Positions 32,057 to 41,092 are shown, numbered from the stretch's first letter. The stretch is 53,925 nt of DNA from Nitrospinaceae bacterium (GCA_023271875.1 JALPWY010000008.1:1-53925), one strand, 5' to 3'. Program-made: numbers and translations. The notes: generated by a model from the letters alone, not told the origin.

Positions 32057-32578
32057 ATGTCAGGTGCTATAGAGACAGGTGACCGTGCGCCGGGTTTTGA
32101 TTTGCCGGCTGTTTATGGATATAAAGCAGGTGCAAGTAGCCCTTCCGCTGAGGAAAAGGTTATGGTCAAACTGAAGGACTTTCAGGATAAAAGATGGGTA
32201 GTATTGTGTTTTTATGCTGTCGATAGCAGCCCTGAAGATACTCGGTTGATGGTAAGTTTTAACGAATGGAATAGAAAGTTCAAGACTCGTGAAGTCGAAC
32301 TATTGGGTTGCAGTTGGAATGGCGTTAATTCACATCAACAGTTTATAGAAGTTTATCAGATGGGCTTTACTTTACTAGCGGATGAGTATAAAAAAATTAC
32401 CGAATTATATGGTGTGATTAAGGAGGAAGATGACCTTGGGCAAATGGTCAAGGTGATTGAACGTTCTACTTTCGTGATAGATAAAACAGGAATGGTTCGT
32501 AAGGTTTGGAGAAATATCGAAGACCTTAGAGAACATCCAAGAGACGTTTGGGATTTTATACAAAAGGAGAAGAACTAG
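32057..32578 (+). CDS. Peroxiredoxin-fold protein lacking the peroxidatic cysteine
   Basis: A 173-residue AhpC/TSA-fold protein. GDRAPGFDLP, WVVLCFYAVD and a C-terminal STFVIDKTGMVRKVW are typical. Where the AhpC gene in this same window reads [13 protein letters not shown], this one reads FYAVDSSPEDTRL, so the peroxidatic Cys is Asp. Two other Cys remain (VVLCFY, LLGCSW). It may be a non-catalytic redoxin or use a different cysteine. ATG 32057, with GAGGTG just before it, is preferred to GTG 32051. Third gene of the bolA-grxD group, 29 bases behind the glutaredoxin. Confidence 0.85.
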   Translation: MSGAIETGDRAPGFDLPAVYGYKAGASSPSAEEKVMVKLKDFQDKRWVVLCFYAVDSSPEDTRLMVSFNEWNRKFKTREVELLGCSWNGVNSHQQFIEVYQMGFTLLADEYKKITELYGVIKEEDDLGQMVKVIERSTFVIDKTGMVRKVWRNIEDLREHPRDVWDFIQKEKN

Positions 32579-32634
32579 TGCTCTAGGGCAACTGCCTGGA
32601 TTTTAAGAAACCAAGTCAATACTTAAGGAGAGTT

Positions 32635-32650
32635 TCTAGCTTGAGCTAGA
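32635..32650. other. Short palindromic hairpin
   Basis: TCTAGC-TTGA-GCTAGA, a 6-bp stem with a 4-base loop, between the redoxin gene and the 79-residue ORF. No T-run follows; function unclear. Confidence 0.3.
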
Positions 32651-32756
32651 CAAAGAAAAAAATCTAAGGATGAGAGCAGTTTTAGACATTTTAGCTGGAG
32701 AAACCAGTTATATCACCAAAAATGCTTCTTAAAAAAACCTTTACGAGCCTCCTCCC

Positions 32757-32996
32757 ATGGCATCTTACGATACGTTAGACAACATAACTTTGTCTGGTTC
32801 TAAAACAACATATAACTTAACTAAAGGGAATTTTGCTTTTGAACCCATTTCAGCAAATAACATAATTTGTTCGATTAATGGTAAAGTACAAAGTGGAAAC
32901 TTTTCAGTTATAGGAAGCACAATAGCATTTACTGATACAAGTTTTTCTTCGTCAGATAAGATGGATTATATATTACACGTGAGGACAGTCAGGTAG
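32757..32996 (+). CDS. Small beta-rich protein, tail-fibre-like repeat unit
   Basis: A 79-residue protein, rich in Ser/Thr/Asn. The core AFEPISANNIICSINGKVQ followed by SGNFSVIGSTIAFTD resembles the roughly 40-residue beta unit common in phage tail fibres and in marine metagenomic hypothetical proteins. No ribosome binding site is seen; the start is preceded by CCTCCTCCC. Its 3' end overlaps the convergent plsC-like gene by 8 bases. It might be a stray structural-protein remnant. Confidence that it is expressed is modest. Confidence 0.5.
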   Translation: MASYDTLDNITLSGSKTTYNLTKGNFAFEPISANNIICSINGKVQSGNFSVIGSTIAFTDTSFSSSDKMDYILHVRTVR

Positions 32997-33711
32997 TTTT
33001 AAAATTTTCACAAATTATATTACGAATGTCTTGAAGTATTTCATCCCCTTTTTTTGCATCCTTTTCCACCAGAGCTATGCAAGGAGAAATAATAATTCGG
33101 ACTGCCTTAGGATGAATAACCATACTGCCTTTACGGATGATATCTCTAGTTCCTATAATTGTTACAGGAACCATTGGTACAATGGCACGTTGGGCTAAGA
33201 GTTGACTTCCTTTTTTAAAAACACCAATGATTCCGTCTTCAGATCTTGTCCCTTCAGGGAAAACAACGACAGAACTTCCCGCTTTGATAGCTTCTAGGGT
33301 ACTTAGGAAAGCTTGATATGATTGTTTTCTGTTGGTTCTTTCAACAGGAATATAGCCAGCTGCACTCATCGCCCAACCTATAAATGGAATTCGAAATAAT
33401 ACTGATTTTGAAACCCATCGAAGTTGTACACCTAAATATCCAGCTAAGGCGAAAATATCATAGTAACCCTGATGGTTAGCTATAAAAATTTGCGGCTGGT
33501 CAAGCAAGATATTTTCTGCTCCAGTAATTTCAACCTTAATACCATTCAACCGGCAAATTAATTTACTCCATAAAGCAGCTACTTTATGAGATTGATTTCC
33601 ACTTTTATCAAATATTCCAAGAACAGTAGCTATAGTTCCAAGTATTATGGATAGGATTATTATTACAATCCAAAATCGAAAAGTGTGGTAAAAGGTTAAA
33701 AAAAAATTCAC
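32989..33711 (-). CDS. plsC: 1-acyl-sn-glycerol-3-phosphate acyltransferase
   Basis: A 240-residue membrane-associated acyltransferase of phosphatidic acid synthesis. Motif I is NHQGYYD (H-x4-D) at about residues 78-84, motif III FPEGTRSEDG at about 151-160, and PMVPVTIIGT is motif IV. An N-terminal hydrophobic segment (residues 12-34) anchors it. Length is normal. Confidence 0.93.
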   Translation of the reverse strand: MNFFLTFYHTFRFWIVIIILSIILGTIATVLGIFDKSGNQSHKVAALWSKLICRLNGIKVEITGAENILLDQPQIFIANHQGYYDIFALAGYLGVQLRWVSKSVLFRIPFIGWAMSAAGYIPVERTNRKQSYQAFLSTLEAIKAGSSVVVFPEGTRSEDGIIGVFKKGSQLLAQRAIVPMVPVTIIGTRDIIRKGSMVIHPKAVRIIISPCIALVEKDAKKGDEILQDIRNIICENFKTT

Positions 33712-34022
33712 GATTTTTGTACCTTAGTCTAAAAAAACGTCACCTAAAGAAACCTGATAGTCTGGCAAGAAGAGTTAGTCATTAGCTAATCCTTGAAAAC
33801 CAATCCAGTACATGGGGTCATGGGGTCTAGACCAACGTATTGTCGATTTTGTAGCTGACCAGGAAATGTGACTGTAAGTAAGTATGAGATAAAACCAGAA
33901 AAGATTTTAACATAACTAGCCTAGCGAATTTAGAGAATTGGGAAAATCACATTGAGTAAAGAAAAAATTCAAAGGTCCTTATATTTTTGTAGGATATTTA
34001 TAGAAAGGTGGTATCGAAATAA
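33712..34022. other. 311-base divergent spacer
   Basis: Lies between the starts of the plsC-like and SGNH-hydrolase genes. It contains a short direct repeat TCATGGGG/ACATGGGG near 33811-33826 and an AAAGGTGG ribosome binding site for the hydrolase. No tRNA, ORF or convincing promoter was seen. Confidence 0.35.
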
Positions 34023-35687
34023 ATGAAACGATTGGGAGTTAATTTTCTTGTTTTAGTATTCACTCTTACGGTTTTAGGGGCCTTACTAGAAGGGGGGGCT
34101 CGCATCCTGTTTTCTAATGAAAAAGAGATTAACAAGGATTGGGTCCGCCAATTTATTCAATATAACCGTGACGGTTTCCGAGATAGGGAGTTTGCAATTG
34201 CAAAACCACGCAATACTTTTCGGATTTTAGTCGTTGGAGATTCTCAAACGTTTGGTCACGGTATTGAAAAACTTGAAGATACATTTCCAAAGCAATTGGA
34301 AAAACTGCTCAATCAAGGGATGGAGCGCCCAAAGTTTGAAGTTTTAAGTTTTGCCAGGCCAGGGTGGAATACAGCTAACCAGCTCCAATACATCTATAAA
34401 AAGGGTTTCCTTTATCAACCGGATTTAATTCTTTTAAATTTTTTTCATAATGATTTGCCGCCCTCGCATTTTTTAGACTGTAATAGCAAGGACTGGGAAC
34501 TTGTTCCAGAAATCTGGCCACTGGTGGAATGGTTTCATCGATCTCATTTTTACGATTTTCTCAAATTTCGCATAAACCGACTATTGGAAAAAACGGGACA
34601 TAAACCTTCATACGAGGATTGTCGACGTTCTTCTTACCAGTCTAGGAGCTGGGATATGGAAGAAATTTATTTGGATACCCTGTATCACACGGCTCGACTG
34701 AAAAACATTCATTTTATGATGTCTATTATTCCAATAATGTTTCACTTAGGCGAAAACTATCCGTTTGCATTTGCTCATCATAAATTAAAAAAATATTGTG
34801 ATAGTCGAAATCTTTTTTGTGTGGACCTTTACCAAGAAGGATTTCAGGGAAAAAATGAGGATGATTTTATTGTTTCAAGGAAAGATCGACATTTGAACAT
34901 TCGAGGAGCTGAATTAGCCGCACAAATAGTATTTAAAAAACTAGAACCCCTCAAGAACTATCAAGACTTAAATCGATGGCATCTTGCTTATGAGCTGAAA
35001 GAACTACTAGAAATAAATGGTGTAGCCAGTCAGTTTAATGCATTATTCCCAGAATTAGATATTTACCCAATAAATTTAAAAAATGAAAAAGAGGAAATTT
35101 TTGCTTCGAGTTATCAAGGGAATTATTTTATTTCGCGAACAAGTATTGATTCTTCTACGGGTAAGAAGATATTTTTAAGACGATTGATTCTCGAACGTGA
35201 TGGGAAAATGGTAAAAAACGATATAAAGACTTTTGATTCTTCGGGCAAGAATTTAATACACCATGAAATAATTTATATCTCGGGTAGGAAAGTCATTCAA
35301 ACAGTGAAGATACCGAAATCGGTGAGTAAAGAAGAATTTTCTGAAACGAAGCAAACCTATGTATTCGCCTATCATTCTGAATATCGAGAAGATTTGGATA
35401 AATTTTTGTGGGAACTTGAAATTAAGGAAAATACTAGGTTTTTTGATCCGTTATCCCTTGAGTCGGCATTATTCTTTCCTGATCAATTGAGTTTTGATCG
35501 CCCGAATATCCAGAAGTTGCGTAGGGGTCTGGAGTTTTATATTAGGTTCCCATTTTATGAGAAGGGAAGTGGGGCAAATTATGTTAAAAAGCTCTTAGAT
35601 GATATTTTACGTGTTAAGCCCTTCAAAAATCCTGTCCAGTTTGTCGAGGACTTAGAAAAAAATAATAAGGGGTTACGACCGAATTGA
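34023..35687 (+). CDS. SGNH/GDSL-family hydrolase, membrane-anchored, with a unique C-terminal half
   Basis: A 554-residue protein. Residues 6-25 form a signal anchor. The SGNH catalytic Ser is in VVGDSQTFGHG at about residues 68-78, the Asn block is NFFHND around 140, and the catalytic His lies in DRHLNIRG at about residues 286-293. Residues 320-554 are not recognised. SGNH enzymes cleave or transfer acyl groups on sugars and lipids, often in exopolysaccharide modification; the substrate here is unknown. Confidence 0.78.
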   Translation: MKRLGVNFLVLVFTLTVLGALLEGGARILFSNEKEINKDWVRQFIQYNRDGFRDREFAIAKPRNTFRILVVGDSQTFGHGIEKLEDTFPKQLEKLLNQGMERPKFEVLSFARPGWNTANQLQYIYKKGFLYQPDLILLNFFHNDLPPSHFLDCNSKDWELVPEIWPLVEWFHRSHFYDFLKFRINRLLEKTGHKPSYEDCRRSSYQSRSWDMEEIYLDTLYHTARLKNIHFMMSIIPIMFHLGENYPFAFAHHKLKKYCDSRNLFCVDLYQEGFQGKNEDDFIVSRKDRHLNIRGAELAAQIVFKKLEPLKNYQDLNRWHLAYELKELLEINGVASQFNALFPELDIYPINLKNEKEEIFASSYQGNYFISRTSIDSSTGKKIFLRRLILERDGKMVKNDIKTFDSSGKNLIHHEIIYISGRKVIQTVKIPKSVSKEEFSETKQTYVFAYHSEYREDLDKFLWELEIKENTRFFDPLSLESALFFPDQLSFDRPNIQKLRRGLEFYIRFPFYEKGSGANYVKKLLDDILRVKPFKNPVQFVEDLEKNNKGLRPN

Positions 35688-35745
35688 TTAAATAAAAAAA
35701 GAGAATCAAACGATTACAAATCTATACTGCGAAGGGAGAGAACTT

Positions 35746-36465
35746 GTGGCCGAGGAAAACCCATTATTTTTTAAACAGTTGCTGTCAGGAGTCGATATTG
35801 GTAAGTCAGATTCTTCGGCTCAGCAAATGGCAAACTTTATTTATATAATTGGAGATAAAAACACCCGAGAATGTGTGATTGTTGATCCTGCTTGGGATAT
35901 TGATGGGATACTTAATGTGATTGAAACTGAGGAGATGAAGTTGAAAGGCTCACTGGTGACGCATTACCATCCGGATCATGTTGGTGGCAGTATTTTTGGC
36001 ATGAATATTACAGGACTTGCTGAATTGATGGGAAAAAACTCTGCCCCTGTTTATGTAAACAAACATGAAGCTGAAGGGTTAAAGCAGGTGACAGGCCTTT
36101 CGGATTCAGATCTGCGCTTGACTGATAGCGAAGAAGTGCTAAGCATTGGGTCCATAGACATTACTTTTTTACATACACCGGGACATACTCCAGGTTCACA
36201 GTGTTTTCGGGTCGGGGATTTTCTTGTTGCCGGAGATACTTTATTTTTGCAAGGTTGTGGCCGTGTTGATTTACCAGGGGGTGATAGTCAGGTTATGTAT
36301 GACACCTTGACTCGACGGTTAGCAAAAATTCAGGATGAGGTGGTGCTTTACCCTGGGCATAATTATGGTGGGAATCCTTCTGCACCTATGGGTGATGTTC
36401 GAGAAACCAATTCTTATTTGCAAATCAAGAGTTTAGAAGACTGGTTGGCTGTTATGGGTGGTTAA
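35746..36465 (+). CDS. Glyoxalase II-like MBL-fold hydrolase
   Basis: A 239-residue metallo-beta-lactamase-fold protein. The metal motif is THYHPDHVGG at about residues 72-81; FLHTPGHTPGSQCF and AGDTLFLQGCGRVD provide further ligands, and YPGHNYG the last His. This matches the hydroxyacylglutathione hydrolase/persulfide dioxygenase-like group. GTG start with GGGAG upstream. The exact substrate cannot be read. Confidence 0.85.
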   Translation: MAEENPLFFKQLLSGVDIGKSDSSAQQMANFIYIIGDKNTRECVIVDPAWDIDGILNVIETEEMKLKGSLVTHYHPDHVGGSIFGMNITGLAELMGKNSAPVYVNKHEAEGLKQVTGLSDSDLRLTDSEEVLSIGSIDITFLHTPGHTPGSQCFRVGDFLVAGDTLFLQGCGRVDLPGGDSQVMYDTLTRRLAKIQDEVVLYPGHNYGGNPSAPMGDVRETNSYLQIKSLEDWLAVMGG

Positions 36466-36551
36466 TAAAGTATTTTGATTTATTGTTTTCTCCATCACAG
36501 TTATTCGAAAGGGTAAATTTTTGTTAAAGTTTATGTGACTGAGTGAGGGTT

Positions 36552-36710
36552 ATGGTCGACTGGAAAACTGAGACTACTAAAATATTATTCTATCTGGTTT
36601 TATTTTGTCTTTCTTTTCTTATCTTTGAATCCCTTACTTTGATTTTTGCAGTTAGTGTCGCTTTATTTGCTTTATATTATTTTACTTCAAAAAAATCGTC
36701 TTCTAATTAA
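36552..36710 (+). CDS. Small membrane protein (52 residues)
   Basis: ATG 36552 follows GAGTGAGGGT, a plausible ribosome binding site. The translation is a short charged start (MVDWKTETTK), two almost continuous hydrophobic stretches (ILFYLVLFCLSFLIF and SLTLIFAVSVALFALYYF) and a positive tail. This is a typical small inner-membrane protein. It sits between the glyoxalase II-like gene and a DUF2797 gene on the same strand. Function unknown. Confidence 0.55.
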   Translation: MVDWKTETTKILFYLVLFCLSFLIFESLTLIFAVSVALFALYYFTSKKSSSN

Positions 36711-36740
36711 TATATTTGATAAACAGGAAACTTTGATTCG

Positions 36741-37544
36741 ATGCCAAAAGTAATTAGTGGTCAGTTGAGTAAAATGACTCACAAGGAAGGCACACCTATT
36801 CAATACTTCTTGAACTTAGGGGAAGATTCGTATCCTTTGACATCTAAAGTGGGTCAAATTGTAAATATAAAATATACTGGCAAAATCACATGTGTTGAAT
36901 GTGGTCGTAAAATTAAAAAAACTTATAGTGATGGATATTGTTTTCCTTGTGCAAGAGATTTACCGGAAAATGATATTTGTTCGGTTCGTCCAGAAAAATG
37001 TCAGCATGATAAAGGAAATGAAGCTGATCGAGAGTTTTATAAAAAATACTGCAATATAGATCATTATGTTTACCTATCACAGACATCCGGAGTAAAAGTC
37101 GGTATAACTCGCCATTATAATATTCCAAGTCGTTGGATTGATCAGGGAGCGATCAAAGCATTGATTATTGCCAAGGTTCCCCGCAGGATTCTATCGGGTC
37201 AAATTGAGATAGTCTTGGCTAAAAATATTCCTGACAAGACCAACTGGAGAAAAATGCTTTTAGGGAAGATTGAAGATGTCGATTTTTCTACTGTGCGTGG
37301 GGAAATGATTCGGTGTATTCCTAAAGAGCTTAAGCAATATGCACTAGATGAAGAAGAAATTCAGTCGTTTACTTATCCTGTCCAATCTGTTCCATTAAAA
37401 ATATCAAGTCACAATCTGGATAAGGAAGGTGAGTTCACTGAAAAACTTACAGGCATCAAAGGGCAGTACCTGATATTTGAAAACCGGGTAATCAACTTAA
37501 GAAAATACTCCGGTTACCATATGCAGTTTGTGTTTGAGGGGTGA
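36741..37544 (+). CDS. DUF2797 domain protein with zinc-binding cysteines
   Basis: A 267-residue protein. The family signature is clear: a CVECGRKIKKTYSDGYCFPC zinc site at about residues 52-71, IC-VRPEKCQHD, then VYLSQTSGVKVGITR and PSRWIDQGAIKAL. I recognise this as DUF2797, a family of unknown function with an apparent GIY-YIG-like core. The start is ATG 36741 with AGGAAA upstream. Convergent with the desaturase gene. Confidence 0.85.
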   Translation: MPKVISGQLSKMTHKEGTPIQYFLNLGEDSYPLTSKVGQIVNIKYTGKITCVECGRKIKKTYSDGYCFPCARDLPENDICSVRPEKCQHDKGNEADREFYKKYCNIDHYVYLSQTSGVKVGITRHYNIPSRWIDQGAIKALIIAKVPRRILSGQIEIVLAKNIPDKTNWRKMLLGKIEDVDFSTVRGEMIRCIPKELKQYALDEEEIQSFTYPVQSVPLKISSHNLDKEGEFTEKLTGIKGQYLIFENRVINLRKYSGYHMQFVFEG

Positions 37545-37575
37545 TCTATATGATTTTTATGCACTAGGAAACAAC

Positions 37576-37599
37576 CCCCACGCTATAAGAGTGCGGGGC
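37576..37599. terminator. Weak hairpin between convergent genes
   Basis: CCCC-a-CGCT pairs with AGTG-c-GGGG around ATAAG, with one mismatch and one wobble. It lacks a strong T-run on either strand but is located as a shared terminator. Confidence 0.4.
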
Positions 37600-37608
37600 G
37601 GAGGGAAA

Positions 37609-38505
37609 TTAAGCAGCCTGCTTAACCATTTCCCCTTCAAAAGCTGAATCGATAGAGGTGGTGTTTGTGGATCGTTTTACTTTGGCAACTCTGATATTTT
37701 TTACCAGACCCATTTTTTTAAGAGTCCAGATGGCCATCCAGGTAAAGTCCAACTCCATCGGGCGCAGACCATGTTTAGCTGATTTTGGAAAGGCGTGATG
37801 ATTGTTGTGCCAGCCTTCTCCGTACGCGAGAATAGCCACCCACCAACAGTTAGTGGAAAGGTCATTTGCCAGTTGAAAGTTTTTGTAGCCAAAAGCATGG
37901 GCTGCGCTATTAACAAACCAAGTCCCATGATAAACTAGCACGAGCCGCAAAAATATTCCCCATACAACCCAAGGTATTCCTCCGATTGCAAGAAAAATAA
38001 AGCCAAGTATAAACTGGTTTTTGATATAATTTTTTTCTAGAAATTGATAGAACTTGTTATCTGAAATATCCTTCGTGTAATTTTGAATCACTTTATCATC
38101 GTCAAACTCCGGGTGCTCGTAGAGCATCCATCCGAGATGTGGCCACCAGAGACTATTTTTTGCGCTATGCGGGTCTCGTTCTGTATCTGACCCTGCATGA
38201 TGCATCCGGTGATGAGCTACCCATTTAATGGGCCCGTTCTGGCAAGCTAGTGATCCGATAAACACAATCGTATTTGCTACCCATTTTGGGAGATCCATTC
38301 CTCTGTGGGTAAGATATCTGTGATAACCAAAACAAATTCCAATAGAAGCAGTCAACCAGTGCAGGAATAACATCAGAGCTACCGCACTCCAGGAAAAAGC
38401 AAAAGGGAAAAATGCCAATAACGCACCGAGATGAAGAAAAATAAAAAATCCAGCAATGCCCTTGTTAAACGTGAGCTTAGGCTTTACTCGTGATAAAGTT
38501 GGCAT
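37609..38505 (-). CDS. Acyl-CoA/acyl-lipid fatty-acid desaturase
   Basis: A 298-residue integral membrane desaturase that introduces a double bond, probably delta-9. The three histidine boxes are HRYLTH at about residues 63-68, HHRMHH at about 99-104 and HNNHH at about 233-237, which together bind a di-iron centre. Four hydrophobic segments surround them. Length is usual. Such enzymes adjust membrane fluidity in the cold. An inverted repeat upstream may be an operator. Confidence 0.92.
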   Translation of the reverse strand: MPTLSRVKPKLTFNKGIAGFFIFLHLGALLAFFPFAFSWSAVALMLFLHWLTASIGICFGYHRYLTHRGMDLPKWVANTIVFIGSLACQNGPIKWVAHHRMHHAGSDTERDPHSAKNSLWWPHLGWMLYEHPEFDDDKVIQNYTKDISDNKFYQFLEKNYIKNQFILGFIFLAIGGIPWVVWGIFLRLVLVYHGTWFVNSAAHAFGYKNFQLANDLSTNCWWVAILAYGEGWHNNHHAFPKSAKHGLRPMELDFTWMAIWTLKKMGLVKNIRVAKVKRSTNTTSIDSAFEGEMVKQAA

Positions 38506-38531
38506 GGGCGGTTACTTTCAACTGGGTTATA

Positions 38532-38560
38532 GTTAACCTGATTTTTCTTCAACGGTTAAC
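38532..38560. promoter_or_regulatory. Candidate operator upstream of the desaturase gene
   Basis: GTTAACC (38532..38538) and GGTTAAC (38554..38560) form a perfect 7-bp inverted repeat with a 15-base spacer, 27 bases from the desaturase start codon and 104 from the histidine kinase gene. An overlapping ACATTC/GAATGT pair (38559..38577) lies beside it. The layout fits a regulator dimer. Confidence 0.4.
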
Positions 38561-38663
38561 ATTCTATCCTTGAATGTAGAATAAGCATGTAAAACTTATG
38601 TAATATTTAGCATAAGGGAAGGTTTGAAAGTTTGGGCATTTCTTCTAATCCAGAGATTTTTTT

Positions 38664-39626
38664 ATGAAAAGGCTTAAAGCATTATTTCATCCTATTTTTG
38701 TGTTTGTTGTGGTTCAGGTTGCCTGGATTGGTTTGATGGCAGTCTGGATATATTGGTATTTTAAAAATAGCCAGAATCTGGCTGAATTTGCCAAAAAGCT
38801 CCCTCCCGAATTATTAGAGTCGGATTTTAATTGGGTTGTCCTTTTAGAGGGCGGGGTGCTGATGTTAATGATTCTTGCCGGAGTTTATGTAATATTCGTT
38901 TATTGGAATAAGCAGTCCCGACTAAACCAGCTTCAAAGCAACTTTGTTTCAAGTGTGTCTCATGAGCTAAAATCTCCGCTGGCATCCATTCAACTTTACT
39001 TGGAAACTCTCAAGTACCAAAAGGTATCGTCGGAAGAGGCACAGGACTTTGTTGATATTATGTTGTCTGATACGGAGCGATTATCCGACCTCATAGATAA
39101 TATTCTTGAATCAAGCAAATCTGATCCGAAGAGCATGCAATTACAATTTACGTTGGTGGATATTGTTTTATTTTTACAAGAAACAATTGATCACCATAAA
39201 AAATTATTTGAAGACAAACAGTGTCAGATTCAGCTGAAATTTAATAGCCATGCCAAAGTTAATATAGATGCCAGGGCTATGCGAATGGTTTTTAATAACT
39301 TAATTGCGAATGCCTTGAGATATTCACATGTTGGGACTATCCTAATTATTAAAGTCAGGCAGGATAAAAAACTTTGTATTATTGATTTTATAGACCAGGG
39401 ATTTGGGTTTGAAAAAAAGGAACTCAAGAAAGTTTTTAAAAAGTTTTATCGAGTACAGAACCAGGAGACTCAGAATATCGAGGGAGCTGGATTAGGTCTG
39501 TATATTTCCCGGCAAATTATTAAGAGCCACAAAGGAAAAATAAATGTTTTTAGTGAGGGCCGGGGAAAAGGTACTCGATTCATGGTGAGCTTGCCGGTTG
39601 ATCATGCTTTTGTTGAAGAAAATTAA
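38664..39626 (+). CDS. Sensor histidine kinase
   Basis: A 320-residue membrane kinase. Two transmembrane segments (about residues 10-32 and 55-80) flank a short 20-residue outer loop, so the signal is probably sensed within or near the membrane. The phospho-accepting His is H100 in VSHELKSPLAS. ATPase motifs are NNLIANALRYS, DQGFGF and GAGLGLYISRQI. It partners the response regulator gene 26 bases downstream. The divergent desaturase gene next door is a candidate target, by analogy with membrane-fluidity sensors (DesK), but this is inference. Confidence 0.92.
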   Translation: MKRLKALFHPIFVFVVVQVAWIGLMAVWIYWYFKNSQNLAEFAKKLPPELLESDFNWVVLLEGGVLMLMILAGVYVIFVYWNKQSRLNQLQSNFVSSVSHELKSPLASIQLYLETLKYQKVSSEEAQDFVDIMLSDTERLSDLIDNILESSKSDPKSMQLQFTLVDIVLFLQETIDHHKKLFEDKQCQIQLKFNSHAKVNIDARAMRMVFNNLIANALRYSHVGTILIIKVRQDKKLCIIDFIDQGFGFEKKELKKVFKKFYRVQNQETQNIEGAGLGLYISRQIIKSHKGKINVFSEGRGKGTRFMVSLPVDHAFVEEN

Positions 39627-39652
39627 AAGTTTGTAAGCGAGATAAATTAATA

Positions 39653-40363
39653 ATGACAACAGTAAGTAAAATATTATTAGTCGAAGATGACCCACATTTA
39701 GCAAAAGGTCTTCAGTTTAACCTTGAACGGGAAGGTTATGAGGTGTTTTTAGTTGATAACGGGGCTTCTGCGCTTGATCAATTACGGGAAAAGGATTTTG
39801 ACCTGATTGTTCTTGATCTTATGCTCCCTGATTTGGGGGGGCTTGAGGTAGCTCGTACTATAAGAGAAACTAATATACGCTTTCCTATTCTCATGCTGAC
39901 CGCTAAATCGTCTAAAAAAGATAGAGAAATCGGTTTAGAAGCGGGGGCAGACGATTACCTGACGAAACCGTTTCATCTGCCAGAACTTCTGTTGCGTATA
40001 AAGGGTATTCTGCGTCGCTCGGAATGGTATAAAGAGCCAGTGAATGATCAAGATATTTTTCGGTTTTCTAAAATGTGGATTAATTTTGGGACTGGTAAAG
40101 TCAAAGGTGTTGACGGTGAGTTTTACTTAACCACCAAGGAAGCTCTTGTTATGAAACTTTTAGTAGGGAGAAAAGGCGATGTTGTTAGCCGTGAAGAATT
40201 ATTAGAAAAGGTTTGGGGATACGACCCACAAACCGAAACACGAACTGTCGATAACTTTATCTCCCGCCTGAGAAAATACTTCGAGAAGAGGCCTCAAAAA
40301 CCAGTTCATATTCTTACCGTGAGGGAAAAGGGTTATCAATTTGTCTCAGATTCTGATAGTTGA
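39653..40363 (+). CDS. OmpR/PhoB-family response regulator
   Basis: A 236-residue regulator. The receiver domain has D12/D13, the phosphorylated D55 in VLDLMLPD, and K in YLTKPFHLPELLLRI. The C-terminal winged helix carries LTTKEALVMKLL, VSREELLEKVWGYDP and RTVDNFISRLRKYF, the typical OmpR DNA-recognition helix. It is activated by the preceding kinase. Targets are unknown. Confidence 0.95.
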   Translation: MTTVSKILLVEDDPHLAKGLQFNLEREGYEVFLVDNGASALDQLREKDFDLIVLDLMLPDLGGLEVARTIRETNIRFPILMLTAKSSKKDREIGLEAGADDYLTKPFHLPELLLRIKGILRRSEWYKEPVNDQDIFRFSKMWINFGTGKVKGVDGEFYLTTKEALVMKLLVGRKGDVVSREELLEKVWGYDPQTETRTVDNFISRLRKYFEKRPQKPVHILTVREKGYQFVSDSDS

Positions 40364-40396
40364 TTTCGCTAAAATATTTTATTTGAGTGTTCCCTG

Positions 40397-41092
40397 TTAG
40401 ACTTTCCAACCTCCAATCTTTTTCTCCAGTTTGCTGTCGAATTGTTCTGTAGAAATTGAATTTATGAATGGGCACTCCCCTAGTATAGGCACATTAGAAA
40501 GTTCTTGAATAAGGGAAGCCTGTCCAAGTTCAATCTCGTTGAGAGGCCTATCTTCAGAATGGTTCAAAATTATCCCTGCGATTTCAACTCCAGTTTCTTG
40601 CGCTGCTTTCACAGTTAAAAGAGTATGGTTGATAGTCCCTAGTGAGAATCGGCTTACTATGATGAGAGGTAAATTCATATCTTTAATGAGGTCAGAGACT
40701 GAGTAATTGGCTGTCAACGGAACTAGAAGTCCGCCAATACCCTCAACCAGCATTCGATCGTGTTTGGCTTGCAGTCTGCGAAAGTTTTCAAGAATAAGGC
40801 TAATATCTACAGTTTGGCCGGTAATTCTTGTGGCCTGTAAAGGGGAGGCGGTGGGTTTCAAGCAGATAGGAGATACCTCCTCAATGGAATCTTTATTTCC
40901 TGAAATTGTAAGAAGAAATTTAGCATCTGAATTTGCTTCCGAGCTACATTTTTGATTCACCCCTGTTTCAATGGGCTTCATTATGCCTGTGTTTCCATGT
41001 TTACGATAAATAACCAGGAGACAGGCAGCGACAACTGTTTTACCTACACCAGTGTCTGTTCCTGTAATAAAGTAACCTTTTGATTTGGACAT
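40397..41092 (-). CDS. bioD: Dethiobiotin synthetase
   Basis: A 231-residue ATP-dependent enzyme of biotin synthesis that closes the ureido ring of dethiobiotin. P-loop GTDTGVGKTVVA is at residues 8-19; MKPIETGV at about 39-46 and EGIGGLLVPL at about 116-125 are typical. No other bio genes are present. It is convergent with the response regulator gene (33 bases). Confidence 0.92.
   Translation of the reverse strand: MSKSKGYFITGTDTGVGKTVVAACLLVIYRKHGNTGIMKPIETGVNQKCSSEANSDAKFLLTISGNKDSIEEVSPICLKPTASPLQATRITGQTVDISLILENFRRLQAKHDRMLVEGIGGLLVPLTANYSVSDLIKDMNLPLIIVSRFSLGTINHTLLTVKAAQETGVEIAGIILNHSEDRPLNEIELGQASLIQELSNVPILGECPFINSISTEQFDSKLEKKIGGWKV

Noticed and set aside
32670-32732. 20-codon ORF (MRAVLDILAGETSYITKNAS) after the redoxin gene
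   Set aside because: Too short, with a poorly spaced ribosome binding site and no conserved pattern.
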